Assembly: GCF_900626285.1 (NCBI RefSeq)
Contig: NZ_LR131147.1
Span: forward strand, 653,246 to 717,245
Direction: 5' to 3'
Source: Intestinimonas massiliensis (ex Afouda et al. 2020)
GTDB taxonomy: Bacteria; Bacillota; Clostridia; Oscillospirales; Oscillospiraceae
Length of the DNA stretch: 64,000 bases
Below the pieces are notes generated by a model. That model saw only the letters and a list, made by a program, of their open reading frames with translations, had not been told where the DNA came from and ran no database searches. Positions 17,397-25,638 of the stretch are shown here, in pieces. The position numbers were made by a program, and so were the translations under genes. Position 1 is the first letter of the stretch. Each line of letters starts with the position of its first letter.

Positions 17397-18338
17397 TCAC
17401 AGCGCCAGGCCGCGGGTCTCTTCAAAGCCCAGCATCAGGTTCATGTTCTGTACCGCCGCGCCGGAGGCTCCCTTGCCCAGGTTGTCGAAGCGGGCGGTGA
17501 TGATGCTCTGTCCCTCGTGGCCGCTGACGGTGAGCTCCAGCCGGTCGGTGCCCGCCAGGGCGTTGGCCGCCAGATAGGCCGGCTCCTCCGTGTAGGGGGT
17601 CACCGAGATCAGCGGCTGCCCGGCGTAGTAGGCCATCAGGATCAGGCTCAGCTCCCGGGCGGTGGGCTGACCCACCAGATAGCGGTTGTGGAGATAGATG
17701 GTGGTGGCCATGCCCTTGTAGTAGTCATCCACCACCGGGGTGAACACCGGCGGGTTGTCCAGGCCGGCGATCTTCTGCATTTCGGGCAGATGCTTGTGCT
17801 TCAGGGTGGTCCCGTACACTCTCGGACTGTAAAGTTCCTCTCCTTTATCGTCACTCTCATATTGGGCGATCATCTTCTTGCCGCCGCCGGAGTAGCCGGT
17901 GAGGGAGCAGCAGGTCAGGGGGTAGTCCTTGGGGAGCACCCGCATGGACACCAGGGGAGCCGCCGAGGCCAGAAACCCGGTGGCGTGGCAGCCGGGATTG
18001 GCCACAAAGCGAGCTGTTCCAATGGTTTCCGCCGGATTCTTATACAACTCCGGAAAGCCGTACACCCAGCCCGGCGCGGTGCGGTGGGCGGTGGACGCGT
18101 CGATCACCCGGGTGTGGGAGTTCTCAATGAGGCCCACCGCCTCCACCGCCGCGGCGTCCGGCAGGCAGAGGAACACCAGGTCGGCGGCGTTGATAAGCTT
18201 CTTTCTTTCTGTCAAGTCTTTTCGCTTGTCAGGATCGATAACCAGCAGTTCGATATCGTCCCGGCCCGCCAGCCGCTCATGGATCTGGAGGCCGGTGGTG
18301 CCCTCCTGGCCGTCGATAAATACCCTGGGCTTACTCAT
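17397..18338 (-). CDS. argC: N-acetyl-gamma-glutamyl-phosphate reductase, short (type 2) form
   Basis: 313 residues, shorter than the common ~345-residue ArgC. The N-terminus SKPRVFIDGQEGTTGLQIHE is typical of the type 2 subfamily. The catalytic cysteine lies in ANPGCHATGF, and TGYSGGGK and HKHLPEMQ follow. It reduces acetylglutamyl-phosphate to the semialdehyde with NADPH. ATG 18338 overlaps the argH stop by 8 bp; the 44-residue upstream extension is the argH tail in another frame. The other operon genes are of the usual type, so a type 2 ArgC here is worth noting. Confidence 0.93.
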   Translation of the reverse strand: MSKPRVFIDGQEGTTGLQIHERLAGRDDIELLVIDPDKRKDLTERKKLINAADLVFLCLPDAAAVEAVGLIENSHTRVIDASTAHRTAPGWVYGFPELYKNPAETIGTARFVANPGCHATGFLASAAPLVSMRVLPKDYPLTCCSLTGYSGGGKKMIAQYESDDKGEELYSPRVYGTTLKHKHLPEMQKIAGLDNPPVFTPVVDDYYKGMATTIYLHNRYLVGQPTARELSLILMAYYAGQPLISVTPYTEEPAYLAANALAGTDRLELTVSGHEGQSIITARFDNLGKGASGAAVQNMNLMLGFEETRGLAL

Positions 18339-19716
18339 GCTCCCTCGCCTCCACGAAAGCCCGGATACTGGCGATCTGCTGCTCCACGGCCTCCTTGGCC
18401 GGGCCGCCGTAGACCTTCCGGCCGTTGACGCAGGTCTTGAGCTCCAGGGCCTGGTACACGTCGGCGTCAAACAGGTTGGAGATGGAGCGGAAGTCCTTCA
18501 GAGGCAGAGTGTCCAGCGTCTCCCCCGCCTTGATGCACATATTTACCAGCCGGCCCACGATCATGTAGGCCTCCCGGAAGGGCATTCCCTTCTTGGTCAG
18601 GTAATCGGCGCAGTCGGTGGCGTTGATGAAGCCGCCGGAGGCGGCGGTGCGCATATTCTTGGGCAGGACGGTGAGGGTGTCCAGCATGGCGGTAAACACC
18701 GGCAGGCACATCTCCACGGTGTCGATGGTGTCAAAGACGCACTCCTTGTCCTCCTGCATATCCTTGTTGTAGGCCAGAGGCAGGGCCTTCATGACGGTGA
18801 GCAGGGTCATCAGGGAGCCGTACACCCGGCCGGTCTTGCCCCGCACCAGCTCGGCCACATCGGGGTTCTTCTTCTGGGGCATGATGGAGGAGCCGGTGGA
18901 GTAGGCGTCGTCCAGCTCCACGTACTTGAACTCCCAGGAGCACCAGAGGATGATCTCCTCGGAGAACCGGGACAGGTGCATCATCAGGATGGAGCAGGCG
19001 GACAGGAATTCAATGGCAAAGTCCCGGTCGGACACGGAGTCCATGGAGTTGTCAGTGGGCTTTTTGAAGCCCAGGGCGGCGGCGGTCTGGAACCGGTCCA
19101 CCGGGTAGGTGGAGGTGGCCAGGGCGCCGGCGCCCAGGGGGCACTCGTCCATCCGCTCCAGGCAATCCTCCAGCCGGGTCACGTCCCGGCGGAGCATATT
19201 GGCGTAGGCCATCATGTAGTGGGCAAAGGTGGTGGGCTGGGCCCGCTGCATATGGGTATAGCCCGGCATGACGGTCTCCAGGTTGGCCTCCGCCTTCTTG
19301 ATGAGCACCTTCTCCAGGTCCAGCACCATGCTGATGATCTTGGGGATCTCCCCCTTCACATAGAGCCGGAAATCCACCGCCACCTGGTCGTTCCGGCTGC
19401 GGGCGGTGTGGAGCCGCTTGCCCGTGTCGCCGATGCGCTGGGTGAGCATGGTCTCGATGTTCATGTGGATGTCCTCGTTCTCCATGGAGAACTCCACCTG
19501 CCCGGCCTCAATGTCGGCCAGGATGGCCTTCAGACCCTCAATGATCTTCTCCGCCTCGTGCGCCTCGATGATGCCCTGCTTGCCCAGCATGGCGGCGTGG
19601 GCGATGGAGCCGGCGATGTCCTCTCGATACATCCGGGCGTCAAAGGTGATGGAGGAGTTGAAGTCGTTTACCAGGGTATCGGTCTCTTTCTGGAACCGTC
19701 CGGCCCATAGTTTCAT
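18331..19716 (-). CDS. argH: Argininosuccinate lyase
   Basis: 461 residues of the fumarase/aspartase superfamily. The signature GSSIMPQKKNPDVAELVRGK carries the mobile catalytic loop; TARSRNDQVAVDFRLY and GYTHMQRAQPTTFAHY hold substrate-binding residues. It splits argininosuccinate into arginine and fumarate. ATG 19716 is 7 nt from GGGAGCG. A 93-nt gap with a repeat-like element separates it from argG; the stop overlaps argC. Confidence 0.95.
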   Translation of the reverse strand: MKLWAGRFQKETDTLVNDFNSSITFDARMYREDIAGSIAHAAMLGKQGIIEAHEAEKIIEGLKAILADIEAGQVEFSMENEDIHMNIETMLTQRIGDTGKRLHTARSRNDQVAVDFRLYVKGEIPKIISMVLDLEKVLIKKAEANLETVMPGYTHMQRAQPTTFAHYMMAYANMLRRDVTRLEDCLERMDECPLGAGALATSTYPVDRFQTAAALGFKKPTDNSMDSVSDRDFAIEFLSACSILMMHLSRFSEEIILWCSWEFKYVELDDAYSTGSSIMPQKKNPDVAELVRGKTGRVYGSLMTLLTVMKALPLAYNKDMQEDKECVFDTIDTVEMCLPVFTAMLDTLTVLPKNMRTAASGGFINATDCADYLTKKGMPFREAYMIVGRLVNMCIKAGETLDTLPLKDFRSISNLFDADVYQALELKTCVNGRKVYGGPAKEAVEQQIASIRAFVEAREHE

Positions 19717-19739
19717 AGTCAATCGCTCCCTATCTGGAT

Positions 19740-19798
19740 TGCGGGCGACCGCAGGTCGCCCCTACGGTAATGGTAGGGTCAGCCTGCGGCCGCCCGCA
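19740..19798. repeat. Palindromic repeat-like element between argG and argH
   Basis: TGCGGGCGACCGCAGG (19740-19755) and CCTGCGGCCGCCCGCA (19783-19798) are inverted repeats matching at 15 of 16 positions. GGGCGACC-GCA-GGTCGCCC (19743-19761) is nested within the left side. It looks like a REP/REPIN-type dispersed element inserted in the operon; it could also act as an mRNA-stabilising hairpin after argG. Confidence 0.6.
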
Positions 19799-19809
19799 GA
19801 AAATTTCAA

Positions 19810-21030
19810 TTACTTGTTCAGCTTGCCCTGGTCCCGCAGCGCCAGCACGGTGTCCGGCAGACCCCACAGGTTGATGAAGCCGGTGGCGTCGTTCTGGTTG
19901 TAGTCGCTCTCCTGGAAGGTGACGATGTCCTCGGAGTAGAGGGTGTCGGGAGAGGTGACGCCGGAGGTGATGATGTTGCCCTTGTAGAGCTTCAGCTTCA
20001 CGGTGCCGGTGACGTGCTTCTGGGTCTCGGTGGCGAAGGCGGTGAGGGCCTCCCGCAGGGGGGTGAACCACTTGCCGTTGTACACCAGGTCGGCGAAGTC
20101 CACCGCCAGCTTGCTCTTCATATGGGCGGTGTCCTTGTCGATGGTGATCATCTCCAGCACCTGGTGGGCCCGGTACAGGATGGTGCCGCCGGGGGTCTCG
20201 TACACGCCCCGGTCCTTCATGCCGGTCATCCGGTTCTCCACGATGTCCAGCAGGCCGATGCCGTTCTTGCCGCCCAGGTCGTTGAGCTTGCGGATGATGT
20301 CGGAGGCCTTCATCTTCTCGCCGTCGATGGCCACGGGCCAGCCCTTCTCAAAGTCGATGGTCACATAGGTGGCCTCGTCGGGGGCCATAGCGGGGGACAC
20401 GCCCATCTCCAGGAAGCCGGGCTTGTCGTACTGGGGCTCGCTGGCGGGATCCTCCAGGTCCAGGCCCTCGTGGCTCAGGTGCCACAGGTTCTTGTCCTTG
20501 GAGTAGTTGGTCTCCCGGGAGATCTTCAGAGGCACGTTGTGGGCCTCGGCATAGTCGATCTCCTCGTCCCGGCTCTTGATGTCCCACTCACGCCAGGGGG
20601 CGATGATCTTCATCTCGGGGGCAAACCGCTTGATGGCCAGCTCAAACCGGATCTGGTCGTTGCCCTTGCCGGTGCAGCCGTGGCAGATGGCGTCGGCCCC
20701 CTCGGCCTTGGCGATCTCCACCAGCCGCTTGGCGATGATGGGCCGGGCAAAGGCGGTGCCCAGCAGGTAGTCCTCGTACTTGGCGCCCATCTGCATGGAG
20801 GGGATGATCACCTCATCCACCATCTCGTCCACCAGATCCTCCACGTACAGCTTGGAGGCGCCGGTCTTGATGGCCTTCTCCTCCAGGCCCTCCAGCTCGT
20901 CGGCCTGGCCCACGTTGCCGGAGACGGCGATGATCTCGGGGTTGTTGTAGTTCTCCTTCAGCCAGGGGATGATGATGGATGTATCCAGACCGCCGGAATA
21001 GGCGAGCACTACTTTCTTGATGTCAGCCAT
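19810..21030 (-). CDS. argG: Argininosuccinate synthase
   Basis: 406 residues. The N-terminal PP-loop LAYSGGLDTSIIIPWL binds ATP, and CHGCTGKGNDQIRFE and LTGMKDRG-like segments bind citrulline and aspartate. It joins citrulline and aspartate to argininosuccinate. GGAGG precedes the ATG. As first gene of the operon it lies directly under the promoter with the ArgR-like palindrome, which is the expected point of arginine repression. Confidence 0.95.
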   Translation of the reverse strand: MADIKKVVLAYSGGLDTSIIIPWLKENYNNPEIIAVSGNVGQADELEGLEEKAIKTGASKLYVEDLVDEMVDEVIIPSMQMGAKYEDYLLGTAFARPIIAKRLVEIAKAEGADAICHGCTGKGNDQIRFELAIKRFAPEMKIIAPWREWDIKSRDEEIDYAEAHNVPLKISRETNYSKDKNLWHLSHEGLDLEDPASEPQYDKPGFLEMGVSPAMAPDEATYVTIDFEKGWPVAIDGEKMKASDIIRKLNDLGGKNGIGLLDIVENRMTGMKDRGVYETPGGTILYRAHQVLEMITIDKDTAHMKSKLAVDFADLVYNGKWFTPLREALTAFATETQKHVTGTVKLKLYKGNIITSGVTSPDTLYSEDIVTFQESDYNQNDATGFINLWGLPDTVLALRDQGKLNK

Positions 21031-21062
21031 GGTAAAAACCTCCGTTTGTTCTTGTTGGTGCT

Positions 21063-21116
21063 AGTGTAGCACAGTATCCCCAAAAATGCAAGGGGGTAAT
21101 TCGCATAAATATGCGA
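21063..21116 (-). promoter_or_regulatory. argG promoter and ArgR-like operator
   Basis: Minus strand: -35 TTGCAT (21091-21086), 17-nt spacer, -10 TACACT (21068-21063) with extended TGC. Just upstream, TCGCATAAATATGCGA (21101-21116) is a perfect AT-centred palindrome like an ARG box. A further AT-rich ATGCATAAT-type stretch lies at about 21154-21165. ArgR itself is not in the window. Confidence 0.65.
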
Positions 21117-21172
21117 GTTGCCCCCTATTTCTCTGGTGCACATTTCCGATAATATGCATAATATACGTCTAT

Positions 21173-21955
21173 CTATGAATATTCATGGTTTCTGCGGCGG
21201 AGCAGCCACACCCCTGCGGCCGCCAGGGCCGCCAGGCTGAGCCACTGGGAGGTGGAGAAGGGGCCGAACAGCCCCCGGGCCGGGTCCCCCCGGAAAAATT
21301 CCAGCAGAAAGCGGACGGGAGCATAGGCCAGCAGATAGGCCACCAGCAGCAGGCGGCGGTCCTTTCCCCGCCCGGCATACCGCAGCAGAAAGAGGAAAAT
21401 GAGCGCCTCCGCCCCGCTCTCCCACAGCTGCACCGGCAGCAGGGACACCCCGCTGGGTCCGGCTATGGCGTGGGAAAAGGCGATCCCCCAGGGCGGCGGC
21501 GCCTCCACGCCGTAGCAGCAGCCGGCGCAGAAGCAGCCCACCCGGCCGAAGGCGTGGAACAGGGGGATGGCGGGGACCAGGACGGGGAAAAAATCGCTGA
21601 GCTCCAGGGAAAACCAGCGGGCGGTGAGCACCGCCGCCGCCAAAGCCCCCAGGACGCCGCCGTAGTACACCATGCCGCCGGCCAGGTAGGTCTGAGCAAA
21701 CAGCCCCGCCTGTCCCGTCCACAGCATGGGCAAGTCGGCCATCATCTGAGGCAGCCGGGGCAGCAGGTAGAGCAACTTGGCCCCCGCCAGGGCGCCCAGG
21801 GCGGAAAACACATAGAGGTAGACGCCGTCATCCCGGCTCAGGCCGAAGCGGGGGCAGCCCAGCAGCACCAGCAGCAACCCCGCCAGAAAGCCCAGAACGC
21901 CCAGCAGGCCGTAGGCGGACAGCGTATGGCCCAGAATGGTCACATAGGGCAGCAC
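21173..21955 (-). CDS. lgt: Prolipoprotein diacylglyceryl transferase
   Basis: About 260 residues with some seven membrane segments. GGMVYYGGVLGA and HAFGRVGCFCAGCCYG correspond to the conserved Lgt regions (H-x-GR-x-GN/C type signature), and QLWESGAEA and RFLLEFFRGD complete the family pattern. Lgt transfers diacylglycerol from phosphatidylglycerol to the lipobox cysteine of prolipoproteins at the membrane. GTG 21955 is 7 nt from GGAGG; GTG 21961 is too close to it. The gene stands alone after the terminator of the upstream small gene. Confidence 0.87.
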   Translation of the reverse strand: MLPYVTILGHTLSAYGLLGVLGFLAGLLLVLLGCPRFGLSRDDGVYLYVFSALGALAGAKLLYLLPRLPQMMADLPMLWTGQAGLFAQTYLAGGMVYYGGVLGALAAAVLTARWFSLELSDFFPVLVPAIPLFHAFGRVGCFCAGCCYGVEAPPPWGIAFSHAIAGPSGVSLLPVQLWESGAEALIFLFLLRYAGRGKDRRLLLVAYLLAYAPVRFLLEFFRGDPARGLFGPFSTSQWLSLAALAAAGVWLLRRRNHEYS

Positions 21956-21977
21956 CCACACCCCTCCTCACACAAAA

Positions 21978-22010
21978 TGCCGCGGCGCACCCCTCCGGGC
22001 CGCCGCGGCA
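21978..22010 (-). terminator. Terminator downstream of the DUF4190-like gene
   Basis: TGCCGCGGCG (21978-21987) pairs with CGCCGCGGCA (22001-22010). On the minus strand the stem is followed by TTTTGTG, just before the lgt ribosome site. Confidence 0.75.
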
Positions 22011-22022
22011 CTTCACTTTTCC

Positions 22023-22298
22023 TCAGAAACTCATGCCGATCGCGCCAATGGTAGCCACGCAGGCCAGGGCCAGGACGAACATCAGCACGCCCGCGATCAC
22101 GGAGATCAGGCTCATGACAAAGCCGGCGGTGCGCATGGAGCCCTCAAACCCCTGCTGCTTGGCCTTCCCGGCCAGCACCAGGCCGATGATACCCAGGATC
22201 AGGCCGATCAGGCCATTGATGAAAAAGGTAAATACCAGGCCCACGATACCCAGCACCATACTGGCGGTAGCCAGGCTCTTTCCGTTGTCTTGTGTCAT
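22023..22298 (-). CDS. Small DUF4190-like membrane protein
   Basis: 91 residues with two hydrophobic hairpins: ATASMVLGIVGLVFTF and INGLIGLILGIIGLVLAGKA, then AGFVMSLISVIAGVLMFVLA. The pattern with Gly-rich turns and a KAKQQG loop is that of DUF4190 proteins, whose function is unknown. It has its own promoter and terminator, so it is monocistronic. AGAAGGGAG precedes ATG. Confidence 0.7.
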   Translation of the reverse strand: MTQDNGKSLATASMVLGIVGLVFTFFINGLIGLILGIIGLVLAGKAKQQGFEGSMRTAGFVMSLISVIAGVLMFVLALACVATIGAIGMSF

Positions 22299-22363
22299 AA
22301 CAGCAACTCCCTTCTCCCATAAACGTCAAAATATTTCCAACCGGGAATTAACTTGCCTCTTGC

Positions 22364-22392
22364 ATTATACGACACACTTCGCCCTCCGTCAA
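22364..22392 (-). promoter_or_regulatory. Promoter of the DUF4190-like gene
   Basis: Minus strand: TTGACG (22392-22387), 17-nt spacer, TATAAT (22369-22364). Confidence 0.7.
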
Positions 22393-22402
22393 GCCGCACG
22401 CC

Positions 22403-23107
22403 TCATACATGGAAGCGCTTCCTGGCCTCCTCCCGCAGGGAGGGTACCCGGCGGACAATGATCAGGGGGATCACCAGTCCCACGCAGATGGTGAGCACCA
22501 CCAAAGACCAGGAGGGGTCCCAGGCTCCGTAAAGCCACTGGTCGATCAGATACTCCACTCCGAACAGGAATACGCCCAGACTGCCGATGAGGATGGTAAG
22601 GGAGGTAATAACCGACCGGCGGTACACCCGGAGCACCAGGCCCAGCAGCAGCAGGATAGCGCCGCCCCACAGGATGATGGGCGCGGCCAGGCCCCAGAAC
22701 CACTGCTGGCCTTTCAGATCCAGCGCGATCAGGTAGACATACAGTCCCACCGCGGCCACATCCACCAGCAGGCGCAGCAGCAGGTGCATTCCCCGGGCCA
22801 GCAGGGGCGGTACCAGCCAGAGCCACAGCATGGCCGCCGCACCGATCACGTACAGGGACCACCCCCGCTCCGCACGCAGAAAGAGATTCAGAATGCCACA
22901 GCACACCGCCACACTGGCCAGCATGGCAGTAACCAGCAGGGCCAGCTCCTGCTTGGAGGCGGGGGCCACCTCTCCAGGCTGGGTGGGAAAAGGCCTGGGT
23001 GAGGTGGTATCCGGCGGCTGGACCGGGTCCAGCACCGGGGTATGGCAGAGGGGGCAGAAGGTGGCCGTGGCGTCTAATTCCACCCCGCAGTGGACACAAT
23101 ATGGCAT
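22403..23107 (-). CDS. DUF6320-type zinc-ribbon membrane protein
   Basis: 234 residues. The N-terminus is a C4 zinc ribbon (YCVHCGVELDATATFCPLC, two CxxC pairs), followed by a Pro-rich linker and about six membrane segments from residue 55 on. I recognise the architecture as DUF6320, of unknown function. It starts 19 nt after the condensation-like acyltransferase gene, so the two are probably co-transcribed. A cytosolic zinc ribbon on a membrane body suggests an assembly or regulatory factor for the acyltransferase (inference). Confidence 0.7.
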   Translation of the reverse strand: MPYCVHCGVELDATATFCPLCHTPVLDPVQPPDTTSPRPFPTQPGEVAPASKQELALLVTAMLASVAVCCGILNLFLRAERGWSLYVIGAAAMLWLWLVPPLLARGMHLLLRLLVDVAAVGLYVYLIALDLKGQQWFWGLAAPIILWGGAILLLLGLVLRVYRRSVITSLTILIGSLGVFLFGVEYLIDQWLYGAWDPSWSLVVLTICVGLVIPLIIVRRVPSLREEARKRFHV

Positions 23108-23126
23108 AAAAACGTCCCCTCTTTTC

Positions 23127-24413
23127 TTATTCCGTCCGGTTGCTCTCCACCTTCACCGCGATGCCGTCCCGCACCAGGAAGCGGAAAAAGTCCCGCTCGG
23201 TGTCGGTCTCCTTCAGCGTACCGGCAAAGGTGATCTCCATGATGTCCCCGTAGCTGATGGAGGCACAGTGAACCCGGGGATTGGTGGCCTGGCCCAGGAT
23301 GACCTCCATACGTTGGATATGGGGCGCCATCTCGGGCGGCACCGTGAAGGCCCCCGGATTGGTGTAGGTTCCCGAATAGGGCCGCACTCCGGCGATGCGG
23401 TAGCCCAGGGCCATCACCGGATTCTTTATCACAATGGGCACGATCTGGAGCAGGCGGTTCTTGGTAAAGCGCACATTGCCCGTCAGCTCCGCCTGCATCT
23501 TCTGGCGGTTGATGTTCAGCCGGAGTATATGATGGACCTGGCTGAGCACCTCTTCAAAGGTATATTCCCCCAGGGAGGGATCAATGACCGGCCGGGCGGT
23601 GAGAATGAAATTGCGCAGGGTCTCCGAAGGGAACCATGCCCGCAGGTTGATGGGAATGGCCAGGGCCACCGGCAGTTCCCTGCGCGGGGCCTCCCGGTGC
23701 TGCTTGTCCAAAATCACCTTCATCAGCACCGCCGTCAGGTACTCGGTGATGGACACGCCGTAGCTTTTGGCCTTCTGCTTCAGCTGGAGCACCGAGCAGA
23801 AGCCCATGGTCACATGGAAGGTATAAAAGGGCTCCGGCGTACCGGTGTTCTGGTAGGCCTTGCCCGGGTTCTTGGCCCGGCGGCCCTTGCCCTTGGCGTA
23901 CTTTCCATAGGCATCCTCCAGCTCTTCCCGCCGGGGCGGGGCATCCACATCCAGCACCCCGCAGGTGTTGGGGATCTCATAGCCCAGCTCCCGGAGATAG
24001 ACCGCCAGCAGGGTCTTGAACAGCACCAGGGCCCCGCCGCCGTCACTGATGGCGTGGAACACTTCCAGCGAGATCCGGTGCTCATAGCAGTAAAACCGCA
24101 CCAGCCAGCCGTTGTCCTCCCGGAACCGCACCGGCTGACAGGGGTTGGAGATGTCCTCCTTCACAAAGGGGCCGGGGGCGTCATTGGGCTCAAAATAGTA
24201 CCAGAAGGCCCCCGGCTTGATGCGCACCCGGAAGGTGGGAAACCGGGGCATGGTCTTGTCCACCGCCCGCTGGAGGACCTGCCGGTCTACCGGCCGGTCC
24301 ATGACGGCGGAAAAGCGGTAGATGGCGGAGTAGGTCTCCTTCTGCAGGGCGGAGTAGAGCACGCCCGCGTTGTCCAGGCGGTACCACTCCGAAGCGCCCG
24401 CTTTCTCAGGCAT
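23127..24413 (-). CDS. Condensation-domain-like acyltransferase
   Basis: About 428 residues with the chloramphenicol-acetyltransferase/condensation fold. HAISDGGGALVLFKTLL is the HxxxDG catalytic motif, with His as general base; a later NFILTARPVIDP and the C-terminal ISYGDIMEITFAG match the bridge region of alcohol acetyltransferase-like proteins. Substrates could be an alcohol, lipid or glycolipid plus an acyl-CoA; none can be named. ATG 24413 follows AAAGGAGGGG; the GTG/ATG nine codons upstream is inside that site. It heads a two-gene unit with the DUF6320 protein and is divergent from an esterase-like gene. Confidence 0.75.
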   Translation of the reverse strand: MPEKAGASEWYRLDNAGVLYSALQKETYSAIYRFSAVMDRPVDRQVLQRAVDKTMPRFPTFRVRIKPGAFWYYFEPNDAPGPFVKEDISNPCQPVRFREDNGWLVRFYCYEHRISLEVFHAISDGGGALVLFKTLLAVYLRELGYEIPNTCGVLDVDAPPRREELEDAYGKYAKGKGRRAKNPGKAYQNTGTPEPFYTFHVTMGFCSVLQLKQKAKSYGVSITEYLTAVLMKVILDKQHREAPRRELPVALAIPINLRAWFPSETLRNFILTARPVIDPSLGEYTFEEVLSQVHHILRLNINRQKMQAELTGNVRFTKNRLLQIVPIVIKNPVMALGYRIAGVRPYSGTYTNPGAFTVPPEMAPHIQRMEVILGQATNPRVHCASISYGDIMEITFAGTLKETDTERDFFRFLVRDGIAVKVESNRTE

Positions 24414-24512
24414 GACATCCCCTCCTTTAAAGCATAGCATACCACATTCCCCACCCTGTCACAAGGGGAAGTGAGGCGGGTCCCGCCGCCGCTTCCCTTT
24501 TCCCCGGGGTTA

Positions 24513-24521
24513 TGGTATAAT
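24513..24521 (+). promoter_or_regulatory. Extended -10 element before the esterase-like gene
   Basis: TGGTATAAT (24513-24521) is an extended -10; no good -35 is seen. It lies in the 146-bp divergent region between the acyltransferase and the hydrolase. Confidence 0.5.
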
Positions 24522-24559
24522 GCTGTATCACACCCCTACTTCCAGGAAGGAGAACACCC

Positions 24560-25522
24560 ATGGACCAGGACAAGATCCACATCAAGCTTCAGGGCCGCAT
24601 CCAAAAGCAGCAGGCCGCCGCTGAGAACCAGCGGCTGGACCCCTTCCTGCGGGCCCTCCGGGCCATCCACAGCGCCGCCACTCCGGAGACCATGAACCTG
24701 GAGGATCTGGAGAAGCAGCGCAAGGGCCAGCAGCTGCTGGGCCGTCTGGTGGCCCCCATGGCCGGCATGAGCTGGGAGCCCTTCGAGCTGGAGGAGATGC
24801 CCTGCGCCTGGGTGCGCCCCCACCGGGGCCACGACCGGCGGCGGGCCATTCTCTACTGCCACGGGGGCGGCTACACCAGCGGCAACCTGGGCTACTCACG
24901 CATCCTGGCTTCCAAGCTGTCCAACGTCACCGGCTGGCAGGTGCTCTCCTTTGAGTACCGGCTGGCCCCCGAACACCCCTACCCCGCCGCCGTGGAGGAC
25001 GCCATGAAGGCCTGGGACTACCTGATGTACCAGGGTTACGGCGCCCGGGACGTGGTGGTGGCCGGGGATTCCGCCGGCGGCAACCTGGCTCTGGTGCTCA
25101 CCCACCTCCTGAAAAAGGCCGGGCGGCGGCTGCCCCGGGCCCTGATCCTCCTCTCCCCCTGGACGGACATGACCGCCAGCGGCAAGTCCTATCAGGAGCG
25201 GGAGGATATCGACCCGGTGCTCACCCTCAACTATATCTACGCCGTGCGGGACGCCTACGCCAGAGGCCGGGACTTGTCCGACCCCTGCCTGTCCCCCCTG
25301 TTCGGCGACTTCACCGACTTTCCCCCCACTCTGATCCAGGCGGGCACCAACGAGATCCTGCTGTCCGACTCCATCCGCCTGCGGGACCGGCTGATCCAGG
25401 CCGCTGTCCCCTGCCGGCTGGAGGTCTGGACCGACCTGTGGCACGTGTTCCAGATGTTCCCCATGAAAAAGGCCAACGAGGCCATGGAGAGCATCGGTCG
25501 CTTCCTGCTGGAGACCCTGTAA
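24560..25522 (+). CDS. Alpha/beta hydrolase, hormone-sensitive-lipase-like esterase
   Basis: 320 residues. The oxyanion motif YCHGGGYTSGN (near residue 100), nucleophile elbow VVAGDSAGGNLAL (Ser near 173), acidic residue in PPTLIQAGTNEILLSD and His in DLWHVFQMF complete the catalytic triad of family IV (HSL) esterases. They hydrolyse short acyl or acetyl esters. The divergent arrangement with an acyltransferase-DUF6320 pair suggests opposing acylation and deacylation of one substrate (inference). No signal peptide. Ribosome site AGGAAGGAG. Confidence 0.88.
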   Translation: MDQDKIHIKLQGRIQKQQAAAENQRLDPFLRALRAIHSAATPETMNLEDLEKQRKGQQLLGRLVAPMAGMSWEPFELEEMPCAWVRPHRGHDRRRAILYCHGGGYTSGNLGYSRILASKLSNVTGWQVLSFEYRLAPEHPYPAAVEDAMKAWDYLMYQGYGARDVVVAGDSAGGNLALVLTHLLKKAGRRLPRALILLSPWTDMTASGKSYQEREDIDPVLTLNYIYAVRDAYARGRDLSDPCLSPLFGDFTDFPPTLIQAGTNEILLSDSIRLRDRLIQAAVPCRLEVWTDLWHVFQMFPMKKANEAMESIGRFLLETL

Positions 25523-25535
25523 GAGGGGAACGACA

Positions 25536-25574
25536 ACGGGTATTCAGCACAAAAGGCTGAATACCCGTTTTTTG
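25536..25574 (+). terminator. Terminator of the esterase gene
   Basis: ACGGGTATTCAGC (25536-25548) pairs perfectly with GCTGAATACCCGT (25556-25568), then a T-run to 25574. Confidence 0.9.
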
Positions 25575-25638
25575 TACGCCGATGACACAGAGAGTACAAA
25601 TCTCTGCTGTATCCTGAGGACGAAGGGAGGGAACCGCC

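Noticed and set aside
14042..17500. 1152-codon plus-strand open frame across argD, argB and argJ
   Set aside because: Spans three real antisense genes and has a His/Gly-rich shadow composition.
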